Program-made: the position numbers and the translations under genes | NCBI GenBank assembly: GCA_002914805.1 | Contig: JXTB01000117.1 | Coordinates: 1-64,000, forward strand | DNA length: 64,000 nucleotides | Direction of reading: 5' to 3' | Origin: Parasponia andersonii | Taxonomy: Eukaryota > Streptophyta > Magnoliopsida > Rosales > Cannabaceae | The notes under the pieces: generated by a model | What the model was told of the DNA's origin: nothing | Databases searched by the model: none | What the model saw: the letters and a program-made list of their open reading frames with translations, nothing else | In this document: positions 23,726 to 35,997 of the stretch, piece after piece | Layout of the letters: every line of letters starts with the position of its first letter | Position numbering within the stretch: the first letter of the stretch is position 1

Positions 23726-23999
23726 ATTTCTTCATAAATTAAAGCAAAAGAACTATAATTATTAGATAAAAAATATCATGAAATACATAATTTAAGAAAA
23801 GCAATACATTACATAAACATGAATTGAAAGTAGCATACAAGGATTACATATTCTAATACACAATAAACTTAGATATTAATAGTCCATTATCAATTTTTCT
23901 CGATTAAATTTTTAAAGAAGTTTAAAATATCCAAATGGGCAAAATCCATAAGATTATTTTTTCAATAAAGTTCGTCTCTATGTTCTTTCCGTTTTCCTT

Positions 24000-24901
24000 C
24001 ATTGATGCTTGATAAAAGTCAACAAGGTATTTGGGCATATGACAAGTACGTGACCAATGTCATCTCATACCACATCTGTAGCAAAGATTCTCAAGATTTT
24101 TAGATAGTTTATATTGTGAACATTTTCCCTTTTCTTGCATCTCTTCATTATTTCACTGCTTCTGGTGAGTTGCAACTTTCTTGAAATTTGAAATATTGTT
24201 GTGATAATCATGATGCCAAGAAAAATTTTGACCACGACCCTTACCATGACCATGACCTCGACCACAACCATGACTATGTTTATAGTCATAATTAGTAGTT
24301 GATACAGTATTTACTTTAGGAAATATTGTTGAACCAGTCAGGCGAATTTCATGGTTTTTTATTAATAGCTCATTATTTTTTTCAACAACCAGTAAATATG
24401 AAATTAATTTAGAATATTTTTTAAAACCATGCTCCTGATATTATTGTTGCAGGATAATATTCGATGCATAGAAAGTGGAGTATATTTTTTCTAATATATC
24501 TTCATCAGTAACCTTTCTCCACATAATTTCAATTGAGAAGTAATTTTAAATATTATTGAATTATATTCGCTGACTATTTTAAAATCATGTAGACGCAGGT
24601 GTATCCAGTCATAACGAGCTTTAGAGAGTATCACAGTTTTCTGGTGATCATACCTTTCTTTTAAATTGTGCTATAGCACATATGGGTCCTTTATAGTTAA
24701 ATATTCAGTTTTCAAACTCTCGTGCAAATGATGCTGAAGGAATATCATGGCTTTTGCACGATCTTGAGTGGATGCATCATTTCATTCTTTAATTATATTT
24801 CCTAGATTTAGGGCATCACGGTAGATTTCAACATCAAATGTCTATGCCAAGTAATTCTTGCCCAAAATTTCAAGGGCAACGAATTTTGTGAGGTTTGTCA
24901 T
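24000..24901 (-). pseudogene. Copia gag with zinc knuckle
   Basis: The minus strand from 24901 begins MTNLTKFVALEILGKNYLA, then hits a stop, and continues recognisably as copia gag (TFDVEIYRDALNLGN). A CCHC knuckle lies at about 24020-24075, with a premature stop within it where Trp/Gly is expected. Confidence 0.75.
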
Positions 24902-25437
24902 TGTGAAAACTATTATATCACAAAATATTATATAGTTAGGAATAAGAAACTCATAACTTTATCAATATAAGGTCATAGAAAAACAAAGTACGATTATCTA
25001 ATATATTGAATTAATAATATTCAAAGATATAATTATAAACATGTATATTATAGAGATCTATAATCAAATATATGGATATAGAAAACTTAAAATTAATAGA
25101 TTAATTGTAAGTACATAAGTATTGCCACAATAATAATTTATGGTAAGAAAAATAACGATAATTAGTATTTTAAATAACATCATATAAAGAAATAATTCAA
25201 TGTAATATTAGAACATTAAAACTTTCAAATTGTTAGAAAGAAAATTATGGGTACTAAAATTAGAAAGAAATAAAGTATATGTAAATACACTTTTATAGTA
25301 TACAATGTATGTACATATATTAAATTGCTTATGATAAATCTTCATCAAACTAAAATGGATATTAATAATACAATATAGTAACTCATAAAATTTTACTTTG
25401 ACGAGATTATAACGGCTAGAGGCTCGTACTGATAACG

Positions 25438-25766
25438 TATTATAAATAATATTGAGAGTATATAATATAATAGCTTAAGAATACTAATGCTAAACTAAAG
25501 AAATTGATATGAGAAAATCTTTTCTCTTCTTTCTTTCACACTTCTCTTATTTCTTTTCTTTTATTCATCTTTCAAATGAAATTGAGAAGCCTATTTATAG
25601 ACCAATACAATTAATTTTAGCCATACACTTAATTGCCAGCTGTATGGCATCTATCCAAGATCACCTAACACACTGACTTTCAATAGTTTATACATCACAC
25701 ATGATGTAAAAGAAACAATTAATGAAATAATTTAATGGATATATAAATAGTAAATATTTCATAACA
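25438..25766 (-). repeat. Copia LTR (5')
   Basis: About 329 bp, aligned with 19674-19969 over most of its length. The outer end is cataaca and the inner end lies beside the presumed primer-binding site. Confidence 0.82.
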
Positions 25767-26508
25767 CTATGCATATTGGATTAATAAACATGCGTTGAAT
25801 TGGCCCAAAATTTCTGTTAAATGGTAAATGCATGTGTACCCAAAGAAAGAAACCGGCCCGGCGGGATCATGATTAAATTTGTGACCTTTTAGAGGGTAAA
25901 ATTAGGATTAATCTAAAATTGCACGTTGTTTTCCAAAGTTTTCCATTGTGAATTACCTAAGCGACATCTATTTTTGTGTATAAATTAAATGACGTGTCAT
26001 TCTATAATAATGGATGTAGTTGAGTCATAGCAAATGACATGTCATTTTTCACTGCAAAATTTTCTTTTGGGCCAGCTTTAGGCTCGACTATTCAATTTTG
26101 GGTTTTAAACACTTTTACCTATAAAATCCAACATAATTACAAAAATATGGAATTTTTCAAATTTTCATATGGTTTTAATAGAAAAATGTCACTTTGTAAA
26201 AAAAATTTAGAAAAATACCATTTTTAAAATAGTTACAAATTACCAGCTTTTGAAAACCAGTTACTAGTTACTAGTTATATACTAGTTATAAATACCTTTA
26301 GTTATTAGTTACCAATTTCTAGAAATTAGTTACCAGTTATTAGTTATTATTTTAAAAAATAGGATTTTTCTAAATATTTTTTTACAAAATAGTATTTTTC
26401 TAATAAAAACTGGGCCGCACCTTAAAAAAATGCTAACCATTATTTTCAAAATATACTGTGTGATGTCTAATTTCCCCTTCTATTTTCTTTTAATTAAACC
26501 ATTTCAAG
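25767..26508. other. Intergenic DNA with an old dispersed repeat and a short-motif cluster
   Basis: Bases 25900-26110 resemble 35025-35230 plus 35725-35790, the same unnamed repeat. At 26231-26345 the motif AGTTA, often as TTACTAGTTA or TTACCAGTTA, recurs about nine times. No gene is seen. Confidence 0.5.
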
Positions 26509-27069
26509 TAGAGGTAGGAAAATGGGCGGGATGGGCTGGCCCAAAATAGGCTTGGGAGGGAAAACAGGTTGAGATTTTAAAAATTGAGCTCGGTCCATAA
26601 GACCGCCCGAGCTCCTAGGCAAGCTAGGCCCGGTCTGGCCTAGTCTGGAATTGGCCAAAACAGGCCGGCCCATACTGGCCTATTTTGGCCCAAATTAAAA
26701 AAATTCAAAATTTTTTAAAAAATAAGATTATTATTTATATAATTAGTTAAAAATAAAATTATAACAAATAAATAAAATGTTATGTTTTTTTTCCCTATTG
26801 ATAAAATCTATAAATGATTAAGTAATTTAAAATTAAAAAGTATATAAGTTGAATAGTTAATAAAAAAAGTTTAAAACAAAAATCTTAAGGAAATTATTTA
26901 GAATTAGACTGAATTTTGAAAGTGTGAAAAAAAAGTGAGAGAATGTGTATTTATAAGTATTGGAAAAAAAATTTATCTTTAAATTTATTTAAAAACTTAA
27001 AAAAAATTAGCAAGCCAAGCCGGCCAAGCAGGTCTAGAAATCTAGGCCTGGCCCGTTTTGCCACCTCTA
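26509..27069. mobile_element. Non-autonomous hAT-type element
   Basis: The terminal inverted repeats start TAGAGGTAGGAAAATGGGC at the left and TAGAGGTGGCAAAACGGGC at the right (reverse complement). An exact 8-bp target duplication ATTTCAAG flanks the element (26501-26508, 27070-27077). The ends are GC-rich and the core is AT-rich, with no transposase ORF. Confidence 0.88.
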
Positions 27070-27077
27070 ATTTCAAG

Positions 27078-27447
27078 TCTCATACCTCAAGGTGAAAAAG
27101 CCCAAAAACTCCTTATGTGATTAAGGGCATTATGGTAACTAACCATAGACAAGCAATGTGGGAGCTAAAGCAACCCTATAGCTGAGAGTCCTCTCTCGCA
27201 TTACCCTTCCTCTCATTTGCCCTTAATCGCGCCATCTCTCTCTCCCTCTCTCTAATTCGAGACTTTCCGGTAACTCATTTCTCTCTCTTGTAATTTTGTG
27301 TTGCTTTATCTCTATTAGTTGTCGTTTTGTCTTATTTGTTGTTGTTTTGATATTAGACATTTCTATAATAAAGGTTAACATTTTAAGCCTCATTTTTAGG
27401 AACTTGTTTTAGGCCATAAGATTTAAACGAGTGGTATTACCTAATGG
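27078..27447. other. Intergenic DNA with a CT-rich leader-like stretch
   Basis: At 27188-27275 the plus strand looks like a plant 5' UTR: pyrimidine-rich, then CCG followed by the donor-like GTAACT, then a T-rich intron-like sequence. No ORF follows nearby. It may be a promoter/leader of the broken gene at 30958, or a fragment. Confidence 0.35.
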
Positions 27448-30236
27448 ATAATGCTATGTGTACCAAATTTTTACCAAATTTTTAATACCAACATACGTGG
27501 CATGTGAGTTAGCAATATTCAACTTGTAAATATGATTAACTTATTTGTGGTAAGTTTTAATATACCAATTAAATAGTGCCAACTCTGTCATGACCGAAAA
27601 TCAAAAATCGTGACTTTTAGTAATTTTAAGTAAAAATATAATAAAATATTAATTTTACAGAATTTAAAAGAAATCAAATATTAGATAATTTTTTTTTTTG
27701 ATCCTCAAATTATTATAAATTTTTTATTTGTTAAAACACTTATTAGTTTTAATTTCATAAGGGAAATACTCATAAAAGTTTAAGAAAATTTTCAGCTATT
27801 TCTTTTAGAACTTGTTGAGAAGTCATAAATTTTTATAAATTGAATTTAACTGAAATATTTAGTTCAATGTCTAAAATGTATTACATAAAATCACTTATTA
27901 TTTTAAATACTCAATTTAATAATAAAATCATCCTTATACATCCACTTATTAATCTTGGCTAAATAACTAAATAAGAAAAGATTAATAACAAAGTACAAAT
28001 ACCCACTAGGGATTTAGAGTAGAATTGTTTGTACAAGTTATGCAGCTCATTTGATCACCGGGATTACTATCTTAACTAGACATATACCTAAAAGTGGGAG
28101 AAGTAATAGGGGATGAGCATTCACATGCTCATTAGAAATTCAATTACTATTTTGAATGGATATAAGTTTACCAAACCTGCACGGTTATATCTTTTCAAAA
28201 TCCATTTATAAACCAAATAAAACAATTGGTATCTAGAATAATTACATATTCAAAACTAAAATCAAATCCACATAATTGTACATATCATAAATCAACCATG
28301 TATATAAGTGAGCTCTTATCCTCCCACCATGGCCCTGTAATACCTCTGTAGCCTAGGTATCTAGCATCCTGACACTATCCGTAGGTGCATCAGCTAAAAA
28401 CCTGTGCAGGGGCTTAGATCTTTCACCTAGCGCTGTAGCAACTCGCCAGCGATCTAAACTACCATGATGCAATAATATAACTCAAGTGTGTAATCCTATG
28501 GTATGTACAACATGTAACAATTCACAATAACTATGCATCCATAAATCAAATCATGCTTTAAAATCTAATTTAGCATTCTGGAATTTACTGTAATATAAGA
28601 AGCACACTGCTATTTTACCCCATAATCATAATATAAAATATGTAAAATAATCCACACAGTCCAATCCCAATATAACCCAACAATTTGTCAAACTATCGTG
28701 AGATCACGATTTTTCATAAATAAGTTTTAATGCAATTATAAAATCAAAACAGATATAAAATCAGGAAATTAAACCCCTACCTTAATATGGTAATAATACT
28801 AAGCTAACGACACTTGAAGAAACTCATGTTGGTCACTTGAATGTTTGAATGGTAGTTTCCGGATTCAAGTAAGTCTACTTGAAAAAGTGACTTTTCCACT
28901 GGAGCTTTAAATGGAAAGATGGAGGTTACCACTGAATTCAAAGTACCCAAAAATACTAGGTTAGACATATACATTGTCAAAACAGGTCCCGGTGTAAGAT
29001 TGGACTGTGGCCCGCAAAATGGTGCAATTTTGTGCCACGAAATTTCAAATTTTGTGCTACTACGAAATATAGTCATATTTTGTATCAAAATTCATGTCTC
29101 AACCTGACCGAGTCCAAATTCAAAGTCAGAACTCAGTTTCGAGTTCCCGAACATAAGTTACGCTCAAAAATCCGAGAACTACATAAATACCACCTTTCAA
29201 AGGAATTTAGAAAAATATCATTTTTATTGATTATTTGCAAAAGTATCAATTTTTTGAAATATTTAGAAAATATTATTATGACAGAATTATTTTAGAAAAT
29301 ATCACTTTTGAAAATAATTAGAAAAAGTATCAATTTCACCGATTAATTGTTAAAATGTCATTTTTGTAATAATATTTGGAAAGGAACACTTTTCTAATAT
29401 CAGGCCAAGGCCCCAATATGAATAGTATCATATTCTAATCCAATACTATTTAGTTTTGCAAAAATATCACTTTTTGTTCTGAATTAGAAAAATACCACGT
29501 TTTTCTATTTAAAAGTTACCACAATATCATATATTATTTTTATTTTTACCAAACGTAATTATTCATAGTTTTTAATCATTTTTCACCTCATATATTTACC
29601 TCGGGTATAATAATTACCTAACTTAAAATGTAAAAAAAATCACTTTTTACATAGTTGGTAAAAACGGTAAAGTGGTAAAAACTTACGAGAAATGAATTTT
29701 GACATGCAATTACTTGGAGGTGGTCTGCGATTACGAAAGAAGACCACACATGCTGGAGGTATCAAAAATAGAGGTCAGACGTCATACTGGTGGCCGGAAA
29801 ACCTCGCCAAAGGCAGATCTTCGCGGGATCATTGCGGCTTCGTCAGACGTCGAAACAAGGCGGGACCGGTGGCGTTGATTTCGTCTTCGGCAAACCTTCA
29901 ACACGAGTCAGTGCATTGGTCAAGGCAAGCAGTGGTAGTAGCGCGGCGGAGCTCAGACAGAAACTGATGTTTCTCTCTTTTTCTCTCTTTCTCAAGGGTC
30001 TCCTAGTTGAGAATTTAAACTCTAAGAGCCCTTTTAAGTAAATTTTAGGCACTACTGCAAATGAATAAAATATTCCAAATATTTTCTTATTTTAATCCGA
30101 AAATTGCTTAATTATAAGTTTGTCATTCAATACAAAAAGTCTAAAATACCCTTATAATTTTTTGTTTCACAAACTCAAATACCACATGTGTTGGTATTAA
30201 AATTTTGGTACAAATTTTGGTACACCTAGCGTTATA
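27448..30236. mobile_element. Small MITE split by a solo LTR
   Basis: Bases 27448-27510 and 30174-30236 are inverted repeats over about 60 bases, both reading ATAA.GCTA.GTGTACCAAA from the outside. Removing the solo LTR leaves an element of about 200 bp. Confidence 0.8.
27586..30171 (-). repeat. Solo LTR of a gypsy family related to the 1243-11169 element
   Basis: About 2,586 bp, from TGTCATGACC to TTTCACA, with exact 5-bp target duplication AACTC (27581-27585, 30172-30176). No internal region is present. It shares block order with the gypsy LTRs, including the tcactgaattc...ggtcccgg block. The orientation is inferred from that alignment. ORFs at 29692-30052 are within the LTR. Confidence 0.87.
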
Positions 30237-30957
30237 TCTTTACTTAATTGGTACAAATATAATCCTATGTAATGTTATAATATGGATCCAAGTGTAGAGT
30301 ATTTTTCTTTAACTGATCTTCGTGTTTTGTGAGAGTATTTAAGCTCTTTCTTTTTTATTTATTTCTTGTGTTATTAACAAAATGGTATAAACACACATTC
30401 TTTACTGATAATGTGATCATTATCTAATGGATATCATAATTTAAATAATTTAAATAATAATAATAAATACTTATTATTTAAAGTTTTTCATTTGTCCACT
30501 TTTACGATAAAAAGACGTGTATGATGATTTTTAATTGAACAAAATAATATTTATGAATAGTTAAATATATATATATAATTACGGAGTGATGCTCGTGTAT
30601 ATATATACTATAATCTTGGTATAGATAGCGACCGTGTCTTACCCATTGACTTTTCTAACTTTTGTTTTACGCTTTATTTTTGAATTTTTGTAACCATAAT
30701 ACATATAACAAACCCTATAAAAGAAGGGTCCTTTATTCTAGAATTTCCTTTAGAAATAAAAATGACCTTTTTATCTCTAACGTGTGTGTATATATATATT
30801 AGGCATGTGGCTAATTGTTCCCGGCCATGGGATTCAATTTTTGTGACCATATATAATTATAACTAGTATGATATTTATTTATTTATTTATTTATTTTTAA
30901 TGGATGAGCCTCTTATATTCCAAAGTTTTCACTTGGTATGATCATTTTTCCGATAGA
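30237..30957. other. AT-rich DNA upstream of the broken cystatin-like gene
   Basis: Contains tata runs near 30565 and 30790 and a (TTTA)n stretch at about 30873-30897. No exon seen. It probably includes the old promoter of the next gene. Confidence 0.4.
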
Positions 30958-33900
30958 ATGGCTAATTCATCTCGGCTGCTCCCATGGGAGATGTCTGTGA
31001 TCCGAACAACACCACAAAATTCACTTCGTAAGTACTTTTCTATAGTTCTGTATAGTTTCCATGATTTTCTAGTTAATTTGAAATGTAATAGAATTAATGT
31101 CACGACTCAAAATCTGGGCCAGTGACAGAAGGAGAATTTCACAAAGATGGAAAATTCCATGATATATTTGAAAAGTGTCTAAAAAATTTTAGTTTTGTTA
31201 ACAGTCCATTTTGATAAAGTATTTGGAATTTCATCCCGTAAACCTCTCCCACAGTTCGTATACACCATTAAACATAGACCGAATAATAATTAAAAAACGA
31301 GAAAATCGAATATAAGTCCAAGCATCGTCATCATCTACAACAACAAGTTAAATCTCAGAATGGCATACATAAGTTTACAGACAAAATAGAAAGTAGTAAT
31401 CTTGGTTCAATGCTAATACAAAATCCCAAACAGTCCAAACACCACAACAGTAGACTTCTAGCATTACCAAGAAATGAACTATAGTCAAGATAGCCTCTTA
31501 CTCCTCCTGATTTCCAAGATCGCACTGAATACCACCTGAGAAAGGGAAGAAGGGGGGGTGAGCATACAATGCCCAGTAGGAAAATAGTTACCTCGAAGAA
31601 AAACAGTTCAGTGATGGGAAACTCCTGCATAGTTATTTCAAATCCAAAACATACACATACATATATATATAATCCAAACCGGGAGCCCATATATATAAAA
31701 CAGTGTAATCAAATCTATCAATCTATATGCACATGACACAAATCAACCCATACCTATGAGCTCTCATCCTCTCATCTGTGGAAACTCAGGATGATGGCAC
31801 TAAGTATGCCTAACAGCCTGCCTGACACCTAAGCCCATATCTGGAGGGGACACCTGTGTGTCGCCTGCCAAACCTGGAAGAGCAACCGAATTGCCTACGT
31901 CTGCCAAATGGGGAGGTAATCAGAAGTAACAAACCCTGCACGAGTTTACGGATTTTCACCGACGATGAGGCACGCAGCGCCACATTGTAAAACCCACGAT
32001 ACTAACACGGTGCTCATGTATGATCCTATGACACGTGCAATCCAGAACTGAAGTGTAAAAACTACTATACTCTGGTTTTTAAGTAAAACGCGCATAATAG
32101 GGTTTTATAGAAAAACGGGCAGCATAACGGCCCTATTTTTGATATATCCAAAATAACCTGCATACAGCAAATTCCCAGAGCAGTACAGTATATATCGTAT
32201 AACCAGATTCCATCACATATAATTCAAATCATAAAAATACACTTGTTCTTATATGCTGCAGAAAATAAGTTTTAACTTAAAAACGATATAAAACGAAGGT
32301 AACTAAACTCCTACCTCACCGGAATAGCGATACCACGCTATTGAGTCCTCAAGGTGTCGTTGACGATCACCCGGAGGGTTGGGAACCAATTCCAAGCCCT
32401 CGATCGTCCTCTTGCGAAAAGTCAACTTTTCACCGGAGCTTCAATTTCGCAAACGGACCTCTTCACTGAATTCCTATCACCCAAAATAGATAGGTTAGAC
32501 ATATAATTTGTCCAATTCTGGTCCGGGCCCACACCAGACGGGTGGCACGCAAAACGAGATAAAATCTCGACCGTCCGATCTCAATTTTCGTGCCGATCAC
32601 CAAACAACACAATATATATATATATATATATCAAACTTCTCCATTTTCCGAGTACCATCCAAAAATGCGGTCAAAAACACAATCCAACGGCCGGATCAAA
32701 AACTACAACCATAAACTCAAAATGCCCAAAAATGGTAACTTTCAATCCGAACAAAATGGAGTTGAGATATAAATACCTTGATGATCCTTGAGACGAGACG
32801 AATCCAACGGGATCGGTTGGAGGTCGAACGGTGGCCGGAATCTTCGCCGGTGACGAAAAGTCCGATTCGACCTTCTTGGAGATTTATGGCGATGCAGGCG
32901 GTGGTGGCGACCAGGGACAAGCGGCGGAGCTTCGTGGCAGCTTGGCGAAGGCTCGCCGGTGGGCTGGGGTGGCGGACGGTGGCCGGAGGCGAGCTGCGGC
33001 CTTCTGGCGGTGGCACGGCCAAGAGACGCAGAGAGAGGAGAGAGAAATCGGGGGAGAGAGAGAGAAGTGAGTGAACAGGTCACGTAGCCTATTTGAATGG
33101 GTTGTGCAATTTTTCAAAAATTGCACATAAGTCCCCAAAATTTCAAATCTCTATCAATCTAGTCCCCTAAAATTTACAATTTAGTCTATCTGCACAAAAT
33201 TTTTGCAAATTAATCCCCACAATATTATATCCGAAAAATTAGTAAAATGTCCAAATTACCCTCGAAAATCCGGGTTTTTACGATTAATATATACATAAAG
33301 TTATTGTTATAGAATTTATATTAATCACGTTTTTTTTGCATGAGCAGCTCCAAACTTAAATTTCCAAGCTCGCAAAAAACAATCTTTACGAATCTATGAG
33401 AAGTACCTTGACGAAGTCACGGCATCTGAGGTATTGTCTGTCTGTTTGTTTGTTAATTTCGTACATTTGTTTCTCTTTTTTTTTCTTCTCTTTTTTTGTT
33501 ATCATCATTTTTAAAATCTTCATTTTTGGTTTTGCTAGGGCTTTTCTATTAGTCGATATGACTTTTGTCGCTTTAACGTAGTACGTGTAAGTGGACTAAT
33601 TACCCATGTTCAAAGCCCGAGAATTATGAACCTGTAATGGAAGCAACAACGTATGCCATACAAGACGGTAAGTATTATATAGTAGATTGTTTTTTTTTTA
33701 TACATAATATTATTTGAACTAATTAAAATTTATTATGTATATTTTTTTGTAATAAAAAATAAAAAAGATAAATAGTATTAATAATATACGTCTTTTTATA
33801 TATATTGTTATAATTGACATAAGTTAAAAAAAAATAGCTATCGGATTGGTAACTATTATATATATTAATAATGTGATATTGATTATATATATTTTCCAAA

Positions 33901-34154
33901 ATAATAATTTTTGTTTTATTTTTCTTTTATTACAGAAATCATCTTTGACTTTTGTTAAGATAAATCGTGTGAATGCTCAACTGGTTTATACTGGATGTTA
34001 TTTTTATATAACGATGATCATGTCACACCACAAGGATCATGGTAATAGCTTATATGAAGCCTTAGAGTATAGGCTAGCTGGGGTGAAAGGTGCTTATGAT
34101 TTGCATTTCTTTAGGTCTGCCCGTACGTGCCCGAGCTCAAAATTTGTTACGTAA
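30958..34154 (+). pseudogene. Cystatin-superfamily-like gene, broken and interrupted by a solo LTR
   Basis: Four exon-like blocks are visible: 30958-31027 (MANSSRLLPWEMSVIRTTPQ...), 33345/33348-33430 (...LRIYEKYLDEVTASE), 33539-33667 (...ENYEPVMEATTYAIQD) and 33936-34154 (SSLTFVKINRVNAQLVYTG... to a stop). The last block has the strand-loop-strand layout of a cystatin domain, with AQLVYTG where QxVxG occurs in cysteine-protease inhibitors. The plant UPF0725/DUF626-like multigene proteins are an alternative. Exons 1 and 2 join in phase despite a 2.2 kb solo LTR in their intron. Exon 3 needs a one-base shift near 33607, and the exon 3/4 junction is also out of phase. Either the gene is dead or the draft has errors. 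Confidence 0.5.
31098..33282 (-). repeat. Solo LTR inside intron 1 of the cystatin-like gene
   Basis: About 2,185 bp, starting TGTCACGACTC and ending TTTTTACG (final CA mutated to CG). The 5-bp target duplication ATTAA is exact (31093-31097, 33283-33287). It shares ggagaatttcac, the gtgagcat...cccagtagg block and gagctctcatcctctcatc with the gypsy LTRs. The GC-rich ORFs at 32717-33138 are inside the LTR. Confidence 0.88.
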
Positions 34155-35230
34155 TTCGTAATTAATTAGTAATTTGTATTACATTAATTAGTAGCTAGTT
34201 GCATGTAAATTTGATTAATTAGGAATATTCTAGATGTTTAAGCCTGCAATTGCCAAAGTGTCTGAACATTAATGTTGCTCCTTTCATACGAGCACACTTA
34301 CAATATTAGTATTCTCTTTTAATTTCACTTATATCCTTTGTTTTGTTTTTATTTTGGTTTGGATCACATGTAAACTATTCACCTTTTTTTTTTTGTGCTT
34401 AGTGGTATATTTGGTCCTTGACTAAGATTCTAATGATTTGGTCCTCAATATATAGTTTTGATTTTGGCAATTATGAACTTTGTGATTCTTAGCAATGGAA
34501 ACTTATTGCATAAATTGGAAACGGAAGCAGCACCTGCCTGCACGTGATGATTAAAAATAAATAAATAAACGAATTAAAAGAAAAATGCATGTTCTTTATT
34601 TTCTAATCTCCTCGGTTATCCCTAAATCCTCTATTATACTCACCTGTCATCTGATCATTTTTGCTCCAATTTAGATTTCATTTGTTTGTTTGTTTGTTTG
34701 TGTACTACTTTCTTCTTCTTTTGATTTTCTTTGACCATGAGATTTCGCTCGTCTATGAATTAAGTTATTTTTTGTCTACGTTTTTTGAATACTTTCAGTG
34801 ATTATATCGTTAGGTATTATTTGACTAATAGGGTAATTAAGAACTAATAGAGTTAAAATTGATAACGCCCAATAATTATTAATTTAAAGGGTAATAGTAA
34901 GACATACCCAAGAAACAAGGAACTATGGGCCCCTAACTCGTCTCAACCACGCGGTGCAAACCAAGCATGAGACATTTTGGAAGTGTGGACTAACTGATAT
35001 TTGTTGCTTTTCAGGGACAATAAGCGAATTAGGCTTAAATTGCATGTCATTTTCCAAATTTTCCGCCGTTCATTGCCTAAACAACATCTATATTTAAAAA
35101 AAAAAAAAAAAAGAAATTATGTGGAAGTAAGACGACATGTAGTTCAATAATGTTTGATGTTTTCTATCATAAAAACAACGACATGTCATTTTATCCTGTA
35201 GAATTTCCTGTCGTTTATATGTCTTTCATA
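34155..35230. other. Intergenic DNA 3' of the cystatin-like gene
   Basis: AT-rich. The last 200 bases are the second copy of the old dispersed repeat also seen at 25900-26110. A poly-A run lies at 35096-35112. No gene is seen. Confidence 0.45.
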
Positions 35231-35724
35231 TAGGGCTCGCAATTCGTGTTATCATGTCGTATTCGAGTCGACACGACACGATAACACTTAATCCGAACAC
35301 GACATGATTAATACATGTGTAACACGATACGTGTAACCCGTTAAATAAATGTATTATGTGTCATATTATGACCTGTTTGACACGATTATTCTAATTTAAC
35401 ACGATTATGCACTACTTAATTTAATTTTACTCCTATAAATATGCTTAGAATTAATCAAAATCACGTTTAATATATTAAAATATTAATAAATGTATCGTAT
35501 TAGTATCGTATTGACACGATAAGAAAATAACACGTTTAATTAAATGGAGTTACACGGGTTATTTTTGGGATTAAGCGGGTTGACCCGAAACTCACCTGTT
35601 TATTATATTTGTTACACATGTCAACCCAAAATTGACACGAAAATTAAATGAGTCACCCAAACCCATTTATTTCGTGTCGTTTTCGAGTTGTATTGTCGTG
35701 TTGTAGAGAAAATTGATAGCCCTA
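35231..35724. mobile_element. Non-autonomous hAT-type element
   Basis: The inverted ends are TAGGGCTCGCAATT and, reverse-complemented from the right, TAGGGCTATCAATT. An 8-bp target duplication CTTTCATA/CTTTCACA flanks it (35223-35230, 35725-35732; one mismatch). The subterminal regions are packed with CGTGTCG/CACGA words in both orientations, typical of this class. It has no ORF and interrupts an older repeat. Confidence 0.85.
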
Positions 35725-35997
35725 CTTTCACATTTACGCCAGCCTTGGGCTCAACTATTCTACTTTTATTGGGCCATATTATAAACTTGTTGGAGAACAT
35801 GACATGGATAGGACTAATTTGGGCCAAAAAGATTTTTTTTGTGTATTTTTCTAAAAATGATATTTTAGCATCAAAGGGTAATTCTTGACCAACCATGAAA
35901 ATATAATTATTTAGGACTTTTTTCACGGTTAAGACATCCATAACACTCATAAAAATATCATTTTAAAAAAAATATACGAAAGAATCTTTTTGGCCCT

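Larger units (their letters stand above)
19396..25766 (-). mobile_element. Degenerate Ty1/copia LTR retrotransposon
   Basis: LTRs of about 330 bp lie at 25438-25766 and at about 19396-19969, the latter interrupted by a SINE. Both end TTTCATAACA on the plus strand. Minus-strand PPT-like CAATGGGGAG sits at about 19970-19979. The right LTR is followed inward (minus strand) by TTATCAGTACGAGCC, the region where a primer-binding site is expected. In transcription order the domains are gag, protease, integrase, RT and RNase H, the copia order. All are riddled with stops. The target duplication is probably ttatg/ctatg (19391-19395, 25767-25771), one mismatch, so the left boundary is approximate. Confidence 0.88.
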
